NCBI GenBank assembly: GCA_002337055.1
Contig: DDFG01000004.1
Span: 891,556-955,555, forward strand
Source: Betaproteobacteria bacterium UBA1934
Lineage (GTDB): Bacteria > Pseudomonadota > Gammaproteobacteria > Burkholderiales > Rhodocyclaceae
DNA length: 64,000 nt
Direction of reading: 5' to 3'
The notes under the pieces were generated by a model, which worked only from the letters and a program-made list of their open reading frames with translations, had not been told where the DNA came from and did not search any database. How positions within the stretch are numbered: position 1 is the stretch's first letter; the number at the start of each line of letters is the position of its first letter. Position numbers and translations under genes: made by a program. Positions 7,336 through 16,225 of this stretch are shown one piece after another.

Positions 7336-9480
7336 ATGTCGGATTTGCTCGCCCTTCTCAATCCTCCCCAGCTTCAAGCCGTCACCCTGCCGCCCGTTCA
7401 TGCCTTGATTCTCGCCGGTGCGGGCAGCGGCAAGACACGTGTGTTGACCACCCGCATCGCCTGGCTGGTGGCCACCAATCAGGTCAGCCCGCATGGTGTG
7501 CTGGCGGTCACCTTCACCAATAAGGCCGCCAAGGAAATGACCGCCCGCCTGACCGCGCAAGTGCCGATCAACCCGCGCGGCATGTGGATCGGCACGTTTC
7601 ACGGCCTGTGCAATCGCCTGCTACGCGCGCATTACCGCGAAGCCGGGCTGCCTCCGACCTTCCAAATCCTCGATTCCGCCGATCAACTGGCTGCCATCAA
7701 GCGTCTGCTGAAGAATCTCAACGTCGACGACGAAAAGCACCCTCCCCGCGAGTTGATGCATTTCATCAACGGCCACAAGGAACAGGGCATCCGCGCCGTT
7801 CAGGCGCAGGCTTACGATGCCTGGACGCAAAAGCGCGTCGAACTGTATGCGGAATACGAAACACAATGCCAGCGGGAAGGCGTGGTCGACTTTGCCGAAC
7901 TGCTGTTGCGGGCGTATGAATTGCTGCAACGCAACGAACCGCTACGCGCACACTATCAGGCCCGCTTCCGGCACATCTTGGTTGACGAGTTCCAGGATAC
8001 CAACCGCCTGCAATACGCCTGGCTGAAACTGATGGCCGGTGGCGGCGGCAAGGTGTTCGCGGTGGGTGACGACGACCAGTCGATCTACGCCTTTCGCGGC
8101 GCCGAGGTCGGCAACATGCGCGATTTCGAGCGGGAATTCGCCGGTCCGAACGTCATTCGCCTGGAACAGAACTACCGTTCGCACGGCAACATCCTCAACG
8201 CCGCCAACGCGCTGATCAAGCAGAATCAGGGACGGCTGGGCAAGAACCTGTGGACCGATGCCGGCGACGGCGAACCGATTCGCGCCTATGAGGCCTATTC
8301 CGACCTCGACGAAGCCCGCTTCGTGGTCGAGGAGGTCCGCGAACTCGTCCGCGACGGCGTGCCGCGCGACCAGATCGCCCTGCTCTACCGCTCCAACGCC
8401 CAGTCGCGCGTGCTCGAACACGAGTTGTTCAGCCGCGGCGTACCCTACCGCGTTTACGGCGGGCTGCGCTTCTTCGAGCGACAGGAAGTCAAGCACGCGC
8501 TCGCCTACCTGCGCCTGATCGCCAACCCGGACGATGACACCGCCTTCTTGCGGGTGGTCAACTTCCCGACCCGGGGAATCGGCGCGCGCAGTCTGGAAAG
8601 CCTGCAAGCTACCGCGCATCAGTTTAATTCGCCGCTCTACAACGCTGCCGCCTCGCTCTCGGGCAAGGCGGGCGCCAGCGTCGGCGCCTTCATCCGCCTG
8701 ATCGAAACGCTGCGACAGGAAACTGCTGCGTTACCGCTGCCGGAAATGGTCGAACATATCGTTGAAAAGAGCGGCCTCGCCGACCACTATCGCGGCGAGA
8801 AGGAAGGGCAGGAACGGCTGGAGAACCTCGCCGAACTGGTCAATGCCGCCGCCACCTTCATCGACGACGAAGGCGTGGTGGTCGCCACTTCGGGCGAGCA
8901 GGGCGCGCTGGTCTCCTTCCTCACCCATGCCTCGCTGGAAGCCGGCGAGCATCAGGCCGGAGAGGGGCAGGAAGCGGTGCAACTGATGACGGTCCACGCC
9001 GCCAAGGGTCTTGAATTCGACGTCGTCTTCATCACCGGGCTGGAGCAGGGTCTATTCCCGCACGAAAACGCGGTACTGGAGGGCATCGGCGGTCTGGAAG
9101 AGGAGCGTCGGCTGATGTACGTCGCCATTACCCGTGCCCGCCAGCGCCTCTATCTGGCCTGGGCGCAGAGCCGCATGCTACACGGCCAGACGCGCTACTC
9201 GGTGCCTTCGGGCTTTCTGGATGAAATCCCGCCCGAACTGCTGTTGCGCCTCAACCGGATGAGCGCCGCGTCCGCCGCCCCCAGCGAGCCGGTGTGGGCC
9301 ACGCAATCGACCCTTGCGGGGGGATGGCGTATCGGCCAGACGGTCGAACACGCCAAGTTTGGCATCGGCGTCATCGTCGCCTCGCAAGGCCGTGCGGACG
9401 ATGCCCAGGTGCAGGTCAACTTCGCCTCGGCAGGCATGAAGTGGCTGGCGCTTGCTTATGCAAAACTGACACCGCGTTGA
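7336..9480 (+). CDS. uvrD: UvrD/Rep-family DNA helicase II
   Basis: A 714-residue SF1A 3'-5' DNA helicase of nucleotide excision and mismatch repair. All motifs are present: Walker A AGAGSGKTRV, Ia VTFTNKAAKEM, II VDEFQDTN, III GDDDQSIYAFRGA, IV NYRS, V TVHAAKGLEFDVVFITGLEQ, VI EERRLMYVAITRAR. The C-terminal Tudor-like tail (IGQTVEHAKFGIGVI) is also intact. The ATG at 7336 fits the usual UvrD N terminus; a TTG at 7318 would add six residues. Length matches the family. It acts in the cytoplasm on damaged or stalled DNA. Confidence 0.93.
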   Translation: MSDLLALLNPPQLQAVTLPPVHALILAGAGSGKTRVLTTRIAWLVATNQVSPHGVLAVTFTNKAAKEMTARLTAQVPINPRGMWIGTFHGLCNRLLRAHYREAGLPPTFQILDSADQLAAIKRLLKNLNVDDEKHPPRELMHFINGHKEQGIRAVQAQAYDAWTQKRVELYAEYETQCQREGVVDFAELLLRAYELLQRNEPLRAHYQARFRHILVDEFQDTNRLQYAWLKLMAGGGGKVFAVGDDDQSIYAFRGAEVGNMRDFEREFAGPNVIRLEQNYRSHGNILNAANALIKQNQGRLGKNLWTDAGDGEPIRAYEAYSDLDEARFVVEEVRELVRDGVPRDQIALLYRSNAQSRVLEHELFSRGVPYRVYGGLRFFERQEVKHALAYLRLIANPDDDTAFLRVVNFPTRGIGARSLESLQATAHQFNSPLYNAAASLSGKAGASVGAFIRLIETLRQETAALPLPEMVEHIVEKSGLADHYRGEKEGQERLENLAELVNAAATFIDDEGVVVATSGEQGALVSFLTHASLEAGEHQAGEGQEAVQLMTVHAAKGLEFDVVFITGLEQGLFPHENAVLEGIGGLEEERRLMYVAITRARQRLYLAWAQSRMLHGQTRYSVPSGFLDEIPPELLLRLNRMSAASAAPSEPVWATQSTLAGGWRIGQTVEHAKFGIGVIVASQGRADDAQVQVNFASAGMKWLALAYAKLTPR

Positions 9481-9757
9481 ATCGGGAATTGACATGGTGC
9501 CACGAGCGATCGGCCAATACCGCGTCACTGCGCGTGAAGGCATGTCCGAAGGTTTTGCGGCCCCTGTCGCAAACAGTAAGGCCGGTTTTGCCGATCTTGC
9601 CTGTCGGGTGGTGATCGAACCGCAATTCGACCGTGCCTGTCCCTTTGAGCATGGACCCTCCAAGTCGAATTGGCCGGCCGCGCCCGGTTAATCGATCATA
9701 CAAACCACCGGGTGATTCCAGCACAGGGGCGACATCAACGAATCGCTTTCGGTTTTT
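9481..9757. other. Non-coding stretch downstream of uvrD
   Basis: No supported gene. Short open frames here lack ribosome sites or family-like composition. The right part (about 9690-9757) probably belongs to the end of the neighbouring decayed insertion sequence. Confidence 0.5.
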
Positions 9758-9980
9758 CTAGCCGTTCTGTAGGCGGTTGAAATACTGGTTTTCCAACTCT
9801 TCTGGAGAAACATCGTTTGCATAGCCGTGATGGCGTTTCGGTTGTAGAACATCTCGATGTAATTGAATACATCCCCGCGAGCTTCCTCGCGGTCTATATA
9901 GGTTTTCGGAGGATGCACTCCCGCTTGAGCGATTGAAAGAACCAATCGGCGACCACCTTGCTCGCTCCGCACCAAGCAAT
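9758..9980 (-). pseudogene. IS3-family transposase (OrfB) C-terminal remnant
   Basis: Reverse-strand translation gives the C-terminal end of an IS3-family DDE transposase broken over several frames. ADWFFQSLKRECI (about 9965-9900) matches the segment around the last catalytic Glu. DREEARGDVFNYIEMFYNRN follows in another frame. After a frameshift near 9835 comes RHHGYANDVSPEELENQYF in a third. The remaining catalytic domain and OrfA are missing. No terminal inverted repeats could be defined. It is a dead fragment filling the gap between uvrD and the TAXI gene. Confidence 0.8.
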
Positions 9981-10135
9981 CTCCTCCCCAGACGCTAGAG
10001 CGCTCTCCTCGGCCACTGGCCGGCGAGTCGCGCTAGAATAGCGACAGGTAGCCGACAGGTACCTTTCCGCCTTGACTGCGCTGTTTGCGACCGCCTGCGG
10101 CACTGTCGCTTTCCGTCTCTTTTCATCCTGTCACC

Positions 10136-11464
10136 ATGATCGAAAAATTGAAAGCCGGCCTCATTTCCCTGCGCGACCTGCTGGCCACCGCCTGGTGGAT
10201 CCTGCTAATCCTCGCCATTGCCTTCTTCGCGGCGCTGCATTTCGTCAAACCGGCGCCCCCCAAACACATCGTCATCACCACGGGTGCGGAAGGCGGCGCC
10301 TATTTCCGGCTTGCCGGACGGTATTCCGCCATTCTCGCCAAGAACGGCATCGCGCTGGAGGTGCGTACCTCCGAGGGCGCGCTTGAAAACCTGCGCCGCC
10401 TGGAGAAGAACGAGGCCGATGTCGCCTTTTTGCAGGGCGGCATCGTGCTGCCGCCCGAGGAGGCGTATTACGATTTCGAAGAATCGCCCGCGTTGTCGCT
10501 CGGCAGCGTGTTCTATGAGCCTGTCTGGGTGTTCTATCGTGGCGACCGCAAACTCGACAAACTGAATCAACTCGCCGGCAAGCGGATCGCCATTGGTCAG
10601 GAAGGAAGCGGCGTACGGCAGCTCGCCGAACAGATGCTGGCGGCCAATCGCATCACGGCAGGCGACCATCTGGTGCCGCTAGGCGGGCTCAAGGCGGCCG
10701 AAGAATTGAAATCGGGTCGGATCGACGCCGCCTTCATCATCGCGGCGCAAGAGGCCCCCGTGGTCCAGGCGCTGTTACATACCCCCGGGGTGCAATTGAT
10801 GAGCTTCTCGCAGGCGGAAGGCTATACCAAGCTCTTCCCCTTCCTGACCACCGTGACCTTGCCGAGAGGCGCCGTGGATGTGGGTGCCGACCAGCCTCCG
10901 GAAGACATTCACCTGCTCGCCGCGACCGCCAGCCTGGTCGTGCGGGACGATCTTCACCCGGCGTTGCAAGCCCTGTTACTGCAAGCGGCCAGCGAGGTGC
11001 ACGGTCGCTCGGGCTTCTTCCAGCGCCCAGGTGAGTTTCCTTCGGTGCGCAACGAGGCCCTGCCGCTGGCCGACGAAGCCAAGCGCTACTACAAGAGCGG
11101 CCCCCCTTTCCTGCAACGCTACCTGCCCTTCTGGCTGGCGGTGCTGATCGACCGGCTGATCGTCCTGCTGCTGCCGCTAATCGCGCTGCTACTGCCGCTG
11201 CTCCGGGTAGCGCCGACGCTATATTCCTGGCGTATCCGCTCGCGCATCTACCGGCTTTACGGAGAACTCAAGTATCTCGAACTGGATATCCGGTCGCATT
11301 TCGACACTGCACGCGAGGCGGAATACCGGCAGCGCCTGGATTCCATTGAACAGCAGGCCAATTCGCTATCGATTCCGCTCGGGTTCACCGACCTGATCTA
11401 CACGCTGCGCGAACACATCAACCTGGTTCGCCAGACACTCACCAGACTTGCGGGAGACGCATGA
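10136..11464 (+). CDS. Membrane-anchored TAXI-family solute-binding protein
   Basis: A 442-residue protein. The N-terminal segment (TAWWILLILAIAFFAALHF) is an uncleaved anchor. Next is a TAXI periplasmic binding domain (about residues 40-320): VITTGAEGGAYFRLAGRY, ADVAFLQGG, GKRIAIGQEGSGVRQLA, LKSGRIDAAFI. A second hydrophobic region (WLAVLIDRLIVLLLPLIALL) is followed by a cytoplasmic helical tail. No TRAP permease gene is adjacent, so the protein may sense rather than transport. The ATG at 10136 is chosen because the hydrophobic anchor follows; no strong ribosome site is seen. The stop overlaps the next ATG (ATGA). Confidence 0.8.
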   Translation: MIEKLKAGLISLRDLLATAWWILLILAIAFFAALHFVKPAPPKHIVITTGAEGGAYFRLAGRYSAILAKNGIALEVRTSEGALENLRRLEKNEADVAFLQGGIVLPPEEAYYDFEESPALSLGSVFYEPVWVFYRGDRKLDKLNQLAGKRIAIGQEGSGVRQLAEQMLAANRITAGDHLVPLGGLKAAEELKSGRIDAAFIIAAQEAPVVQALLHTPGVQLMSFSQAEGYTKLFPFLTTVTLPRGAVDVGADQPPEDIHLLAATASLVVRDDLHPALQALLLQAASEVHGRSGFFQRPGEFPSVRNEALPLADEAKRYYKSGPPFLQRYLPFWLAVLIDRLIVLLLPLIALLLPLLRVAPTLYSWRIRSRIYRLYGELKYLELDIRSHFDTAREAEYRQRLDSIEQQANSLSIPLGFTDLIYTLREHINLVRQTLTRLAGDA

Positions 11465-12096
11465 AAGCCTTTCTGGTTGCCAACCCCAAAGGCGGCTCCG
11501 GCAAATCGACGCTGGCCACCAACCTCGCCGGCTATTTCGCCTGCCTGCACCACAGCGTCATGCTGGGCGATACCGACCGCCAGCATTCCTCGCGCGACTG
11601 GCTGGCATTGCGCCCACCGGAATGCCCGGCCATCCGCACATGGGAAATTGACCATGACGACGTCGCCCGTCCGCCCAAGGGCGTCTGCCACGTCGTGCTC
11701 GACACCCCCGCCGGTCTGCACGGCAAGCTGCTGGAAAAGGTGCTCAAGCTCTCGGCCCGCGTGTTGGTGCCGGTGCAGCCCTCCACCTTCGACATGCTGG
11801 CGACCCGCCGCTTTCTCGATCAACTGCAAGGCGAAAAGGCCGTTCGCAAGGGGCGTGCGGATATTGCCGTCATCGGTATGCGAGTGGATGCCCGTACCCG
11901 CGCCGCCGCCGACCTCGAACGATTTTTCGAGAGCCTTGAACTGCCGGTGCTGACCTGTCTGCGCGACACCCAACTCTACGTCCAGGCCACCGCCGCGGGG
12001 CTGACGCTGTTCGACCTGCCCCGCTCGCGGACCGAGCGCGACCTCGCGCAGTGGCAACCGATTCTCGACTGGATCGACCTACAGCCCGGCCAGTAG
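11461..12096 (+). CDS. ParA-like P-loop ATPase
   Basis: A 211-residue MinD/ParA-family protein. It opens with the deviant Walker A ANPKGGSGKSTLATNLAGYF and has a switch region VVLDTPAGLHG and VLVPVQPSTFDMLATRRFL, all standard for ParA ATPases. The usual D of the switch I region appears within GDTDRQHSS. It overlaps the TAXI-like gene by four bases, so the two are probably translationally coupled. It is too small to carry an N-terminal HTH, and no ParB partner is adjacent. The 3' end overlaps the opposing LysR gene by 18 bases. Confidence 0.85.
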   Translation: MKAFLVANPKGGSGKSTLATNLAGYFACLHHSVMLGDTDRQHSSRDWLALRPPECPAIRTWEIDHDDVARPPKGVCHVVLDTPAGLHGKLLEKVLKLSARVLVPVQPSTFDMLATRRFLDQLQGEKAVRKGRADIAVIGMRVDARTRAAADLERFFESLELPVLTCLRDTQLYVQATAAGLTLFDLPRSRTERDLAQWQPILDWIDLQPGQ

Positions 12097-12987
12097 TCTG
12101 GCCTGCGTCGCCGGTTCAGCCAGCGCCGCGACGAACCAGGCCAACGCCTTGCCCTTCTGCCGCGCCCGCCAGGCCACGTTCAGACGTGTGGGCGGGCGAG
12201 TCTCCTCCAGGCGCCGGATGACTAGGCGCCCCGCCGCCACCTCCCGCTCGGCCAACCAGCGCGGCAGATGACCCACGCCCAGCCCTGCGGCCTGCGCGGC
12301 CGCCTTGCTCTCCATATCCGGCACATACAGCGCCGATTGTCCTTCCAGCAAACCGCTGGTGCGCGCCGCCAACTGGCGCGACGTGTCGGCCAGTACCACA
12401 GCACGATGCAGGGCGCGCACGCGGGCGGGGACGGGCTCCGGGATGCTCGCAAGAGGATGACCAGGCGCCACGGCGAATACCAGTTGCACCTCCCCCAACG
12501 GGGCCATGGTCAACCCACCGTGGACAGGCGGTTCGCCGGGCGCACCGATGGCCAGATCAGCGCGCTGGGTGGCGATGGCATCCCAACCGCCGCCGAGCAC
12601 CTCGACCCCGATGCGGATGGCCGTGACCTGACATTCGGCCTGAAACGCCTGAAGCAGCGGCATGAGCCGTGAAACGGGAATCAGGGCATCGACCGCGATG
12701 CGCAATTCCTGTTCCCAGCCGCTGCTCACCCGCCGCACGCGACGCTCCAGCGCCTCGGCCGCCGCCAGCAGATGGCGGCCATCCTCCAGCAACGCCTGAC
12801 CTGCCTCGGTCAGCACCGCACGCCGTCCGACGCGAACGAATATGGGCACGCCCAGCGCGCTCTCAAGGTTGCCTATCGCGTGTGAGAGTGCCGAAGGCAC
12901 ACGATGCAACGCCGCCGCCGCGGCGGCAAAGCTGCCGTGACGATCGATCGCATCGAGGCAGCGCAGCGCTTCGAGTGAAATATTCAT
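12079..12987 (-). CDS. LysR-family transcriptional regulator
   Basis: A 302-residue LysR regulator. The winged HTH occupies residues 1-60 (SLEALRCLDAIDRHGSFAAA, then PSALSHAIGNLESALGVPIF and LTEAGQALL). The substrate-binding domain fills the rest (ADLAIGAP, AVAPGHPLAS, GLGVGHLPRWLAEREVAAGRL). The ATG at 12987 gives the canonical N terminus; six more codons upstream are possible. It is divergent from the pirin-flavodoxin pair, which it most likely controls through the AT-rich intergenic region. The inducer is unknown. Confidence 0.9.
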   Translation of the reverse strand: MNISLEALRCLDAIDRHGSFAAAAAALHRVPSALSHAIGNLESALGVPIFVRVGRRAVLTEAGQALLEDGRHLLAAAEALERRVRRVSSGWEQELRIAVDALIPVSRLMPLLQAFQAECQVTAIRIGVEVLGGGWDAIATQRADLAIGAPGEPPVHGGLTMAPLGEVQLVFAVAPGHPLASIPEPVPARVRALHRAVVLADTSRQLAARTSGLLEGQSALYVPDMESKAAAQAAGLGVGHLPRWLAEREVAAGRLVIRRLEETRPPTRLNVAWRARQKGKALAWFVAALAEPATQARLLAGL

Positions 12988-13081
12988 GTGAATAATTTTA
13001 ATCAAATCATTCTATTTATTTCGCTTTAATTGCAAAACTTTGCCACCACATGGGAATCCAATCGCACAACAGGACTCACCA
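12988..13081. promoter_or_regulatory. Divergent LysR/pirin promoter region
   Basis: An AT-rich 94-base gap between the LysR start and the pirin start, unusual against the GC-rich surroundings. It contains TTAATC...TTTAAT-type elements compatible with LysR T-N11-A boxes, but no single operator could be fixed with certainty. Confidence 0.4.
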
Positions 13082-13789
13082 ATGATCACTCGACGCCCTT
13101 CCGACCAACGCGGCCATGCCGACTATGGCTGGCTGCTTGCCCGTTACAGCTTCTCTTTCGCGGACTATTTTGACCCGGACGAGATGGGCTGGGGTGCGCT
13201 CCGCGTCATCAATGAAGACCGCATCCAGGCCGGCGCGGGCTTTGCAACGCATGGTCACCGCGACATGGAAATCCTGACCTACCCGCTGGCGGGCCAGTTG
13301 GCGCACCGCGACAGCCTGGGCCATGCCGGTGTGATCCGGCGCGGCGAAATCCAGCGCATGAGCGCCGGCAGTGGCATTCGCCACAGCGAACACAATCCTT
13401 CGGAAACCGAATCGACCCACCTGCTGCAAATCTGGATCGAGCCTTCCACGCGCAACCTGCCGCCTTCGTACGAGCAGCTCGCCATCGACCCCGATGAACT
13501 CGGGCGCCGCTTCTGCCTGCTCGCCTCTCCGGATGGCGCCGAGGGTAGCACCCTCATCGGCCAGGATGCCCGTGTCTACGCCCGCCGCCTTATTGCCGGC
13601 GAATCCGCCAGCTTGCCGCTTTCGCCCGCCCGCCTCGCCTATGTGCACGTCGTCGCGGGTGACCTGGCGTTGAATGACATCCCTTTTCAAACAGGCGACG
13701 GCGCGCGGATAAAGGACGAATCCCGTCTCGATTTTGTCGCCGCAAGCGACTGCGAATGCCTGATTTTTGACCTACCCCCTCACAATTGA
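13082..13789 (+). CDS. Pirin-family bicupin protein (YhhW-like)
   Basis: A 235-residue bicupin. The N-terminal cupin shows the pirin pattern: WGALRVINEDRIQAGAGF, THGHRDMEILTYPLAG with two metal-binding His and a Glu, and GSGIRHSEHNPS. The C-terminal cupin is degenerate (LSPARLAYVHVVAGDLAL). YhhW-like members act as quercetin 2,3-dioxygenases in vitro; physiological substrates are unclear. The ATG at 13082 starts at the conserved ITRRPS. It is followed after 12 bases by a flavodoxin-like gene and is divergent from a LysR regulator. Confidence 0.88.
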   Translation: MITRRPSDQRGHADYGWLLARYSFSFADYFDPDEMGWGALRVINEDRIQAGAGFATHGHRDMEILTYPLAGQLAHRDSLGHAGVIRRGEIQRMSAGSGIRHSEHNPSETESTHLLQIWIEPSTRNLPPSYEQLAIDPDELGRRFCLLASPDGAEGSTLIGQDARVYARRLIAGESASLPLSPARLAYVHVVAGDLALNDIPFQTGDGARIKDESRLDFVAASDCECLIFDLPPHN

Positions 13790-13801
13790 CTGGAGAATCT
13801 C

Positions 13802-14365
13802 ATGAAGAAAGTTGCGATCGTCTTTCACAGCGGCTACGGCCACACTCAACGCCTAGCTGAGGCTGTGCTGGCTGGCGTGGCCGAAGTGGCCGGCGTGGAA
13901 GGCAAGCTCTACCCGACGGGCGCCCTGGACGAGGCGCAGTGGCAGGAACTTGATGCGGCCGACGCGCTGATTTTCGGCTCGCCGACGTATATGGGCAGCC
14001 CGACGGCCAAGTTCAAGGAATTCATGGAAGCGAGTTCCGGCCGCTGGTATGGCCGCGCCTGGGCAGACAAGGTGGGCGCAGGTTTCACCTGTTCCGCCAG
14101 CCAGAACGGCGACAAACTGAACACGATGGTCGACCTGATGATCTTCGCCGCCCAGCACGGCATGATCTGGGTTGGGCTCAACCTGCTGCCCGGCAACAAC
14201 AACAGCAAGGGTTCGGTGGACGATCTGAACCGGCTGGGTGCCTTTTCGGGCGCGATGGCGCAGGCAAACGCGGATCAGGGCGCCGACGCCATGCTCGACA
14301 GCGACCTCAAGACTGGCGCCGCGCTCGGCCATCGCGTGGCTGATACCGTGTTGCGTCTGCGCTAA
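13802..14365 (+). CDS. Flavodoxin-like NADPH-dependent FMN reductase (WrbA-type)
   Basis: A 187-residue flavodoxin-fold protein. The FMN phosphate loop is seen near the N terminus (VFHSGYGHTQRLAEAVL), then FGSPTYMGSPTAKFKEFME and GAGFTCSASQNGD, which match WrbA/NAD(P)H:quinone oxidoreductases and related reductases. It is likely cytoplasmic and involved in quinone or flavin reduction. A clear ribosome site (GGAG) precedes the ATG. It is in an operon with the pirin gene; such pairs under LysR control are common in proteobacteria. Confidence 0.85.
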   Translation: MKKVAIVFHSGYGHTQRLAEAVLAGVAEVAGVEGKLYPTGALDEAQWQELDAADALIFGSPTYMGSPTAKFKEFMEASSGRWYGRAWADKVGAGFTCSASQNGDKLNTMVDLMIFAAQHGMIWVGLNLLPGNNNSKGSVDDLNRLGAFSGAMAQANADQGADAMLDSDLKTGAALGHRVADTVLRLR

Positions 14366-14383
14366 GGCAGCCTGTAGCCGACA

Positions 14384-14406
14384 GCGGGGGCTGCGCCGCG
14401 CCCCCC
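14384..14406 (+). terminator. Possible GC-rich terminator hairpin after the flavodoxin gene
   Basis: GCGGGGGC and GCGCCCCC arms with a short loop lie about 20 bases after the stop. The following bases are C/T-rich but lack a proper T-run, so termination is only possible. Confidence 0.3.
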
Positions 14407-14452
14407 TCCCGACTGTTATAGTGCATCCACTCTCGTCTGTGGATGCACACCT

Positions 14453-15244
14453 ATGAGTTCGTCGCTCTCCCAACTCAGCATTCTGGTGGTCGAACCTTCG
14501 ACCATGCAAGCAAATATGGTGCGCCGGATGTTGGAAAAGCTCGGCGCTACCCGCATCGTGCAATGTTCCGGTGGGGCAGACGCGCTCGATCAGATTGCTG
14601 CGCTGCCGCTGCCCGTGGTGATCAGCAGCCTCTACCTGCCGGACATGTCGGGTACCGATCTCGTAGCGGCCATGCGGCGAAGAACCACCACAGAAGCCAC
14701 CCCGTTTATCTTGATATCGAGCGAAACGCGCCCGCATGTTCTCGATCCGGTGCGTCAGTCCGGCGCCTGCAGCATCGTGGCAAAACCCTTTGACGAACAG
14801 CAACTGGCACGCGCCGTTTTCGCCGCAGCGGATTACCTGAATCCACCTGCCGATCTCGATACGGCCGACTTCGAGCGGCTACGCGTGCTTCTGGTGGACG
14901 ATAGCGGGATGTCGCGGCGACATCTAAAGCGCTTGCTCGGCGAATTGGGCGTAGGCCGTATCACGGAAGCAGAGAACGGCTTCGAGGCCATCCACAGGCT
15001 TGAGGAAACCATGGTCGATCTGGTGATCACCGACTACAACATGCCTGAGATGGATGGCCGCCAGTTGACCGAATACATCCGTACCCAAAGCTGGCAAAAC
15101 GAAGTGCCCGTTCTGATGGTGACCAGCGAACAAAACCAAGGGCGACTCGCCGCCGTTGAAAAAGCAGGTGTCTCGCTGGTCTGCGATAAACCTTTCGACG
15201 CCACTACGGTGCGCCTGCTGATCTGCGAGGCAATGAGCCGCTGA
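14453..15244 (+). CDS. Double-receiver response regulator
   Basis: A 263-residue protein with two CheY-like receiver domains and no output domain. Domain 2 (residues 144-263) is canonical: VLLVDDS, phospho-acceptor D194 in LVITDYNMPEMDG, T/S in MVTSE and K in DKPFD. Domain 1 (8-125) has lost the acidic pair (VVEPS) and carries Ser59 where Asp is expected (VVISSLYLPDMSG), so it probably cannot be phosphorylated, though it keeps the conserved KPFD. It may act in chemotaxis-like or phosphorelay signalling. No sensor kinase is adjacent. It could be cytoplasmic and diffusible. Confidence 0.88.
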   Translation: MSSSLSQLSILVVEPSTMQANMVRRMLEKLGATRIVQCSGGADALDQIAALPLPVVISSLYLPDMSGTDLVAAMRRRTTTEATPFILISSETRPHVLDPVRQSGACSIVAKPFDEQQLARAVFAAADYLNPPADLDTADFERLRVLLVDDSGMSRRHLKRLLGELGVGRITEAENGFEAIHRLEETMVDLVITDYNMPEMDGRQLTEYIRTQSWQNEVPVLMVTSEQNQGRLAAVEKAGVSLVCDKPFDATTVRLLICEAMSR

Positions 15245-15249
15245 CGCGG

Positions 15250-15453
15250 CTACTTCTTTTCGGCGTCGTCCAACCGCGCGGCCTGCGCCTTGTTCGCCGC
15301 CTCAAGATCCTGCTTGATCTTGTCGGCCGCTGCCTGGCCCTGTTTCGCCTGTTCCGCCGCAACCTTGCCGGCGGTCGCCGCCGAGGTTCCCACATCGGCC
15401 AGGCCACAGGCGGCGAGCGACATCGCCAATCCCAATACACCCACGAATTTCAT
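15250..15453 (-). CDS. Small lipoprotein, coiled-coil
   Basis: A 67-residue lipoprotein precursor. The ATG at 15453 is five bases after GGAGG; an in-frame ATG just upstream is too close to it. The signal peptide ends in the lipobox LAAC. The mature part is an Ala/Gln/Lys-rich amphipathic helix (EQAKQGQAAADKIKQDLEA) resembling small Lpp-like coiled-coil lipoproteins. Function is unknown. It faces the response regulator tail to tail with a five-base gap. Confidence 0.65.
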   Translation of the reverse strand: MKFVGVLGLAMSLAACGLADVGTSAATAGKVAAEQAKQGQAAADKIKQDLEAANKAQAARLDDAEKK

Positions 15454-15507
15454 CATCACCTCCACGTCCAATCTGCCACCGCAACCACGCCACGGCGGCT
15501 AACTTGG

Positions 15508-15753
15508 TCACTTCTTTTCGGGCGTGTTGCCCGTTGCCGCCCGAACACCGGCAGAAGCAACATCGACTGTCGTCTCGACCACCTTGGCACCCACTTTTAC
15601 GGTGGTCGCCGCAACGCTGACCGCCGCATCCGCCACCGTCACCACCGCGCACCCTGATAGCGAGAACAACAGTCCCGCCGTAGCGAATACTCGGGCGAGA
15701 CCGGCAAGCAAGATGTTGCGTCCCGCGACAGCCCGTTCAAGCATGTTAAACAT
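15508..15753 (-). CDS. Small lipoprotein with Val/Ala-rich repeats
   Basis: An 81-residue precursor with a signal peptide ending in LLFSLSGC, a lipobox. The mature region is Val/Ala/Thr-rich with an internal periodicity (ADAAVSVAATTVKVGAKVVE) and resembles small NF-type membrane lipoproteins often found next to other envelope lipoproteins. It shares orientation with the coiled-coil lipoprotein downstream, 55 bases away, so the two may form an operon. No specific role can be given. Confidence 0.65.
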   Translation of the reverse strand: MFNMLERAVAGRNILLAGLARVFATAGLLFSLSGCAVVTVADAAVSVAATTVKVGAKVVETTVDVASAGVRAATGNTPEKK

Positions 15754-16225
15754 TTAGCGTCCAATCACAATCGGCTTCCCGCAATGGTACTCGACTTCTT
15801 GACGCGGGCAGGGTGGCATCGCTTGGGGAACAGGTTTTGACAGAAAAAGGTCAGAACCCGGATGAAAAAAGGGGCCCGGAAGGGCCCCTGATTTCAGGTC
15901 GCATCAGTTTACTCAAAAAACTGAAGGACTTAAAGCTGGTGGTGGACTATAGCAGAAATTTCAACCGACTATCTACAAGTACGCCGTGAATTTTACATAA
16001 ACGAGTGCTTCGTCAGACCACGTAGGGACACCCGCCTCGCCCGCTGATGCCATCCCATTCCTCGGCCAATGATCAGCAAGGAGCCCTTCGCACTGTGCGA
16101 GCCCCCCCCCAATTCGGTTCCGTGTTTAACAACCAAACTGGCGCCCTATTTTGCTTGAGAAGTAGAGAACCCACCCGTACGTCTTTCGACGCAGAGGAGC
16201 GGGCCGTGTTGAAGCAAATTCTCCC
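15754..16225. other. Intergenic region at the island boundary
   Basis: About 470 bases without a supported gene. It holds a strong hairpin terminator at 15871-15888 and then AT-richer sequence. No tRNA gene or attachment-site repeat was recognised, although this is where GC content and gene content change from core to island. Confidence 0.5.
15871..15888 (-). terminator. Intrinsic terminator (leftward)
   Basis: GGGGCCC-GGAA-GGGCCCC is a perfect 7-bp stem with tetraloop. On the reverse strand it is followed directly by six T residues, which makes it a textbook rho-independent terminator for leftward transcripts. The nearest leftward gene upstream is the PIN-domain gene ending at 16226. Confidence 0.75.

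Noticed and set aside
9416..9724. Long leftward ORF downstream of uvrD
   Set aside because: It has no ribosome site, no recognisable domain, and lies in a decayed insertion-sequence flank.
15754..16225. tRNA gene or attachment site at the island's left edge
   Set aside because: No cloverleaf-like sequence and no matching direct repeat at the right side near 42240 could be found by eye.
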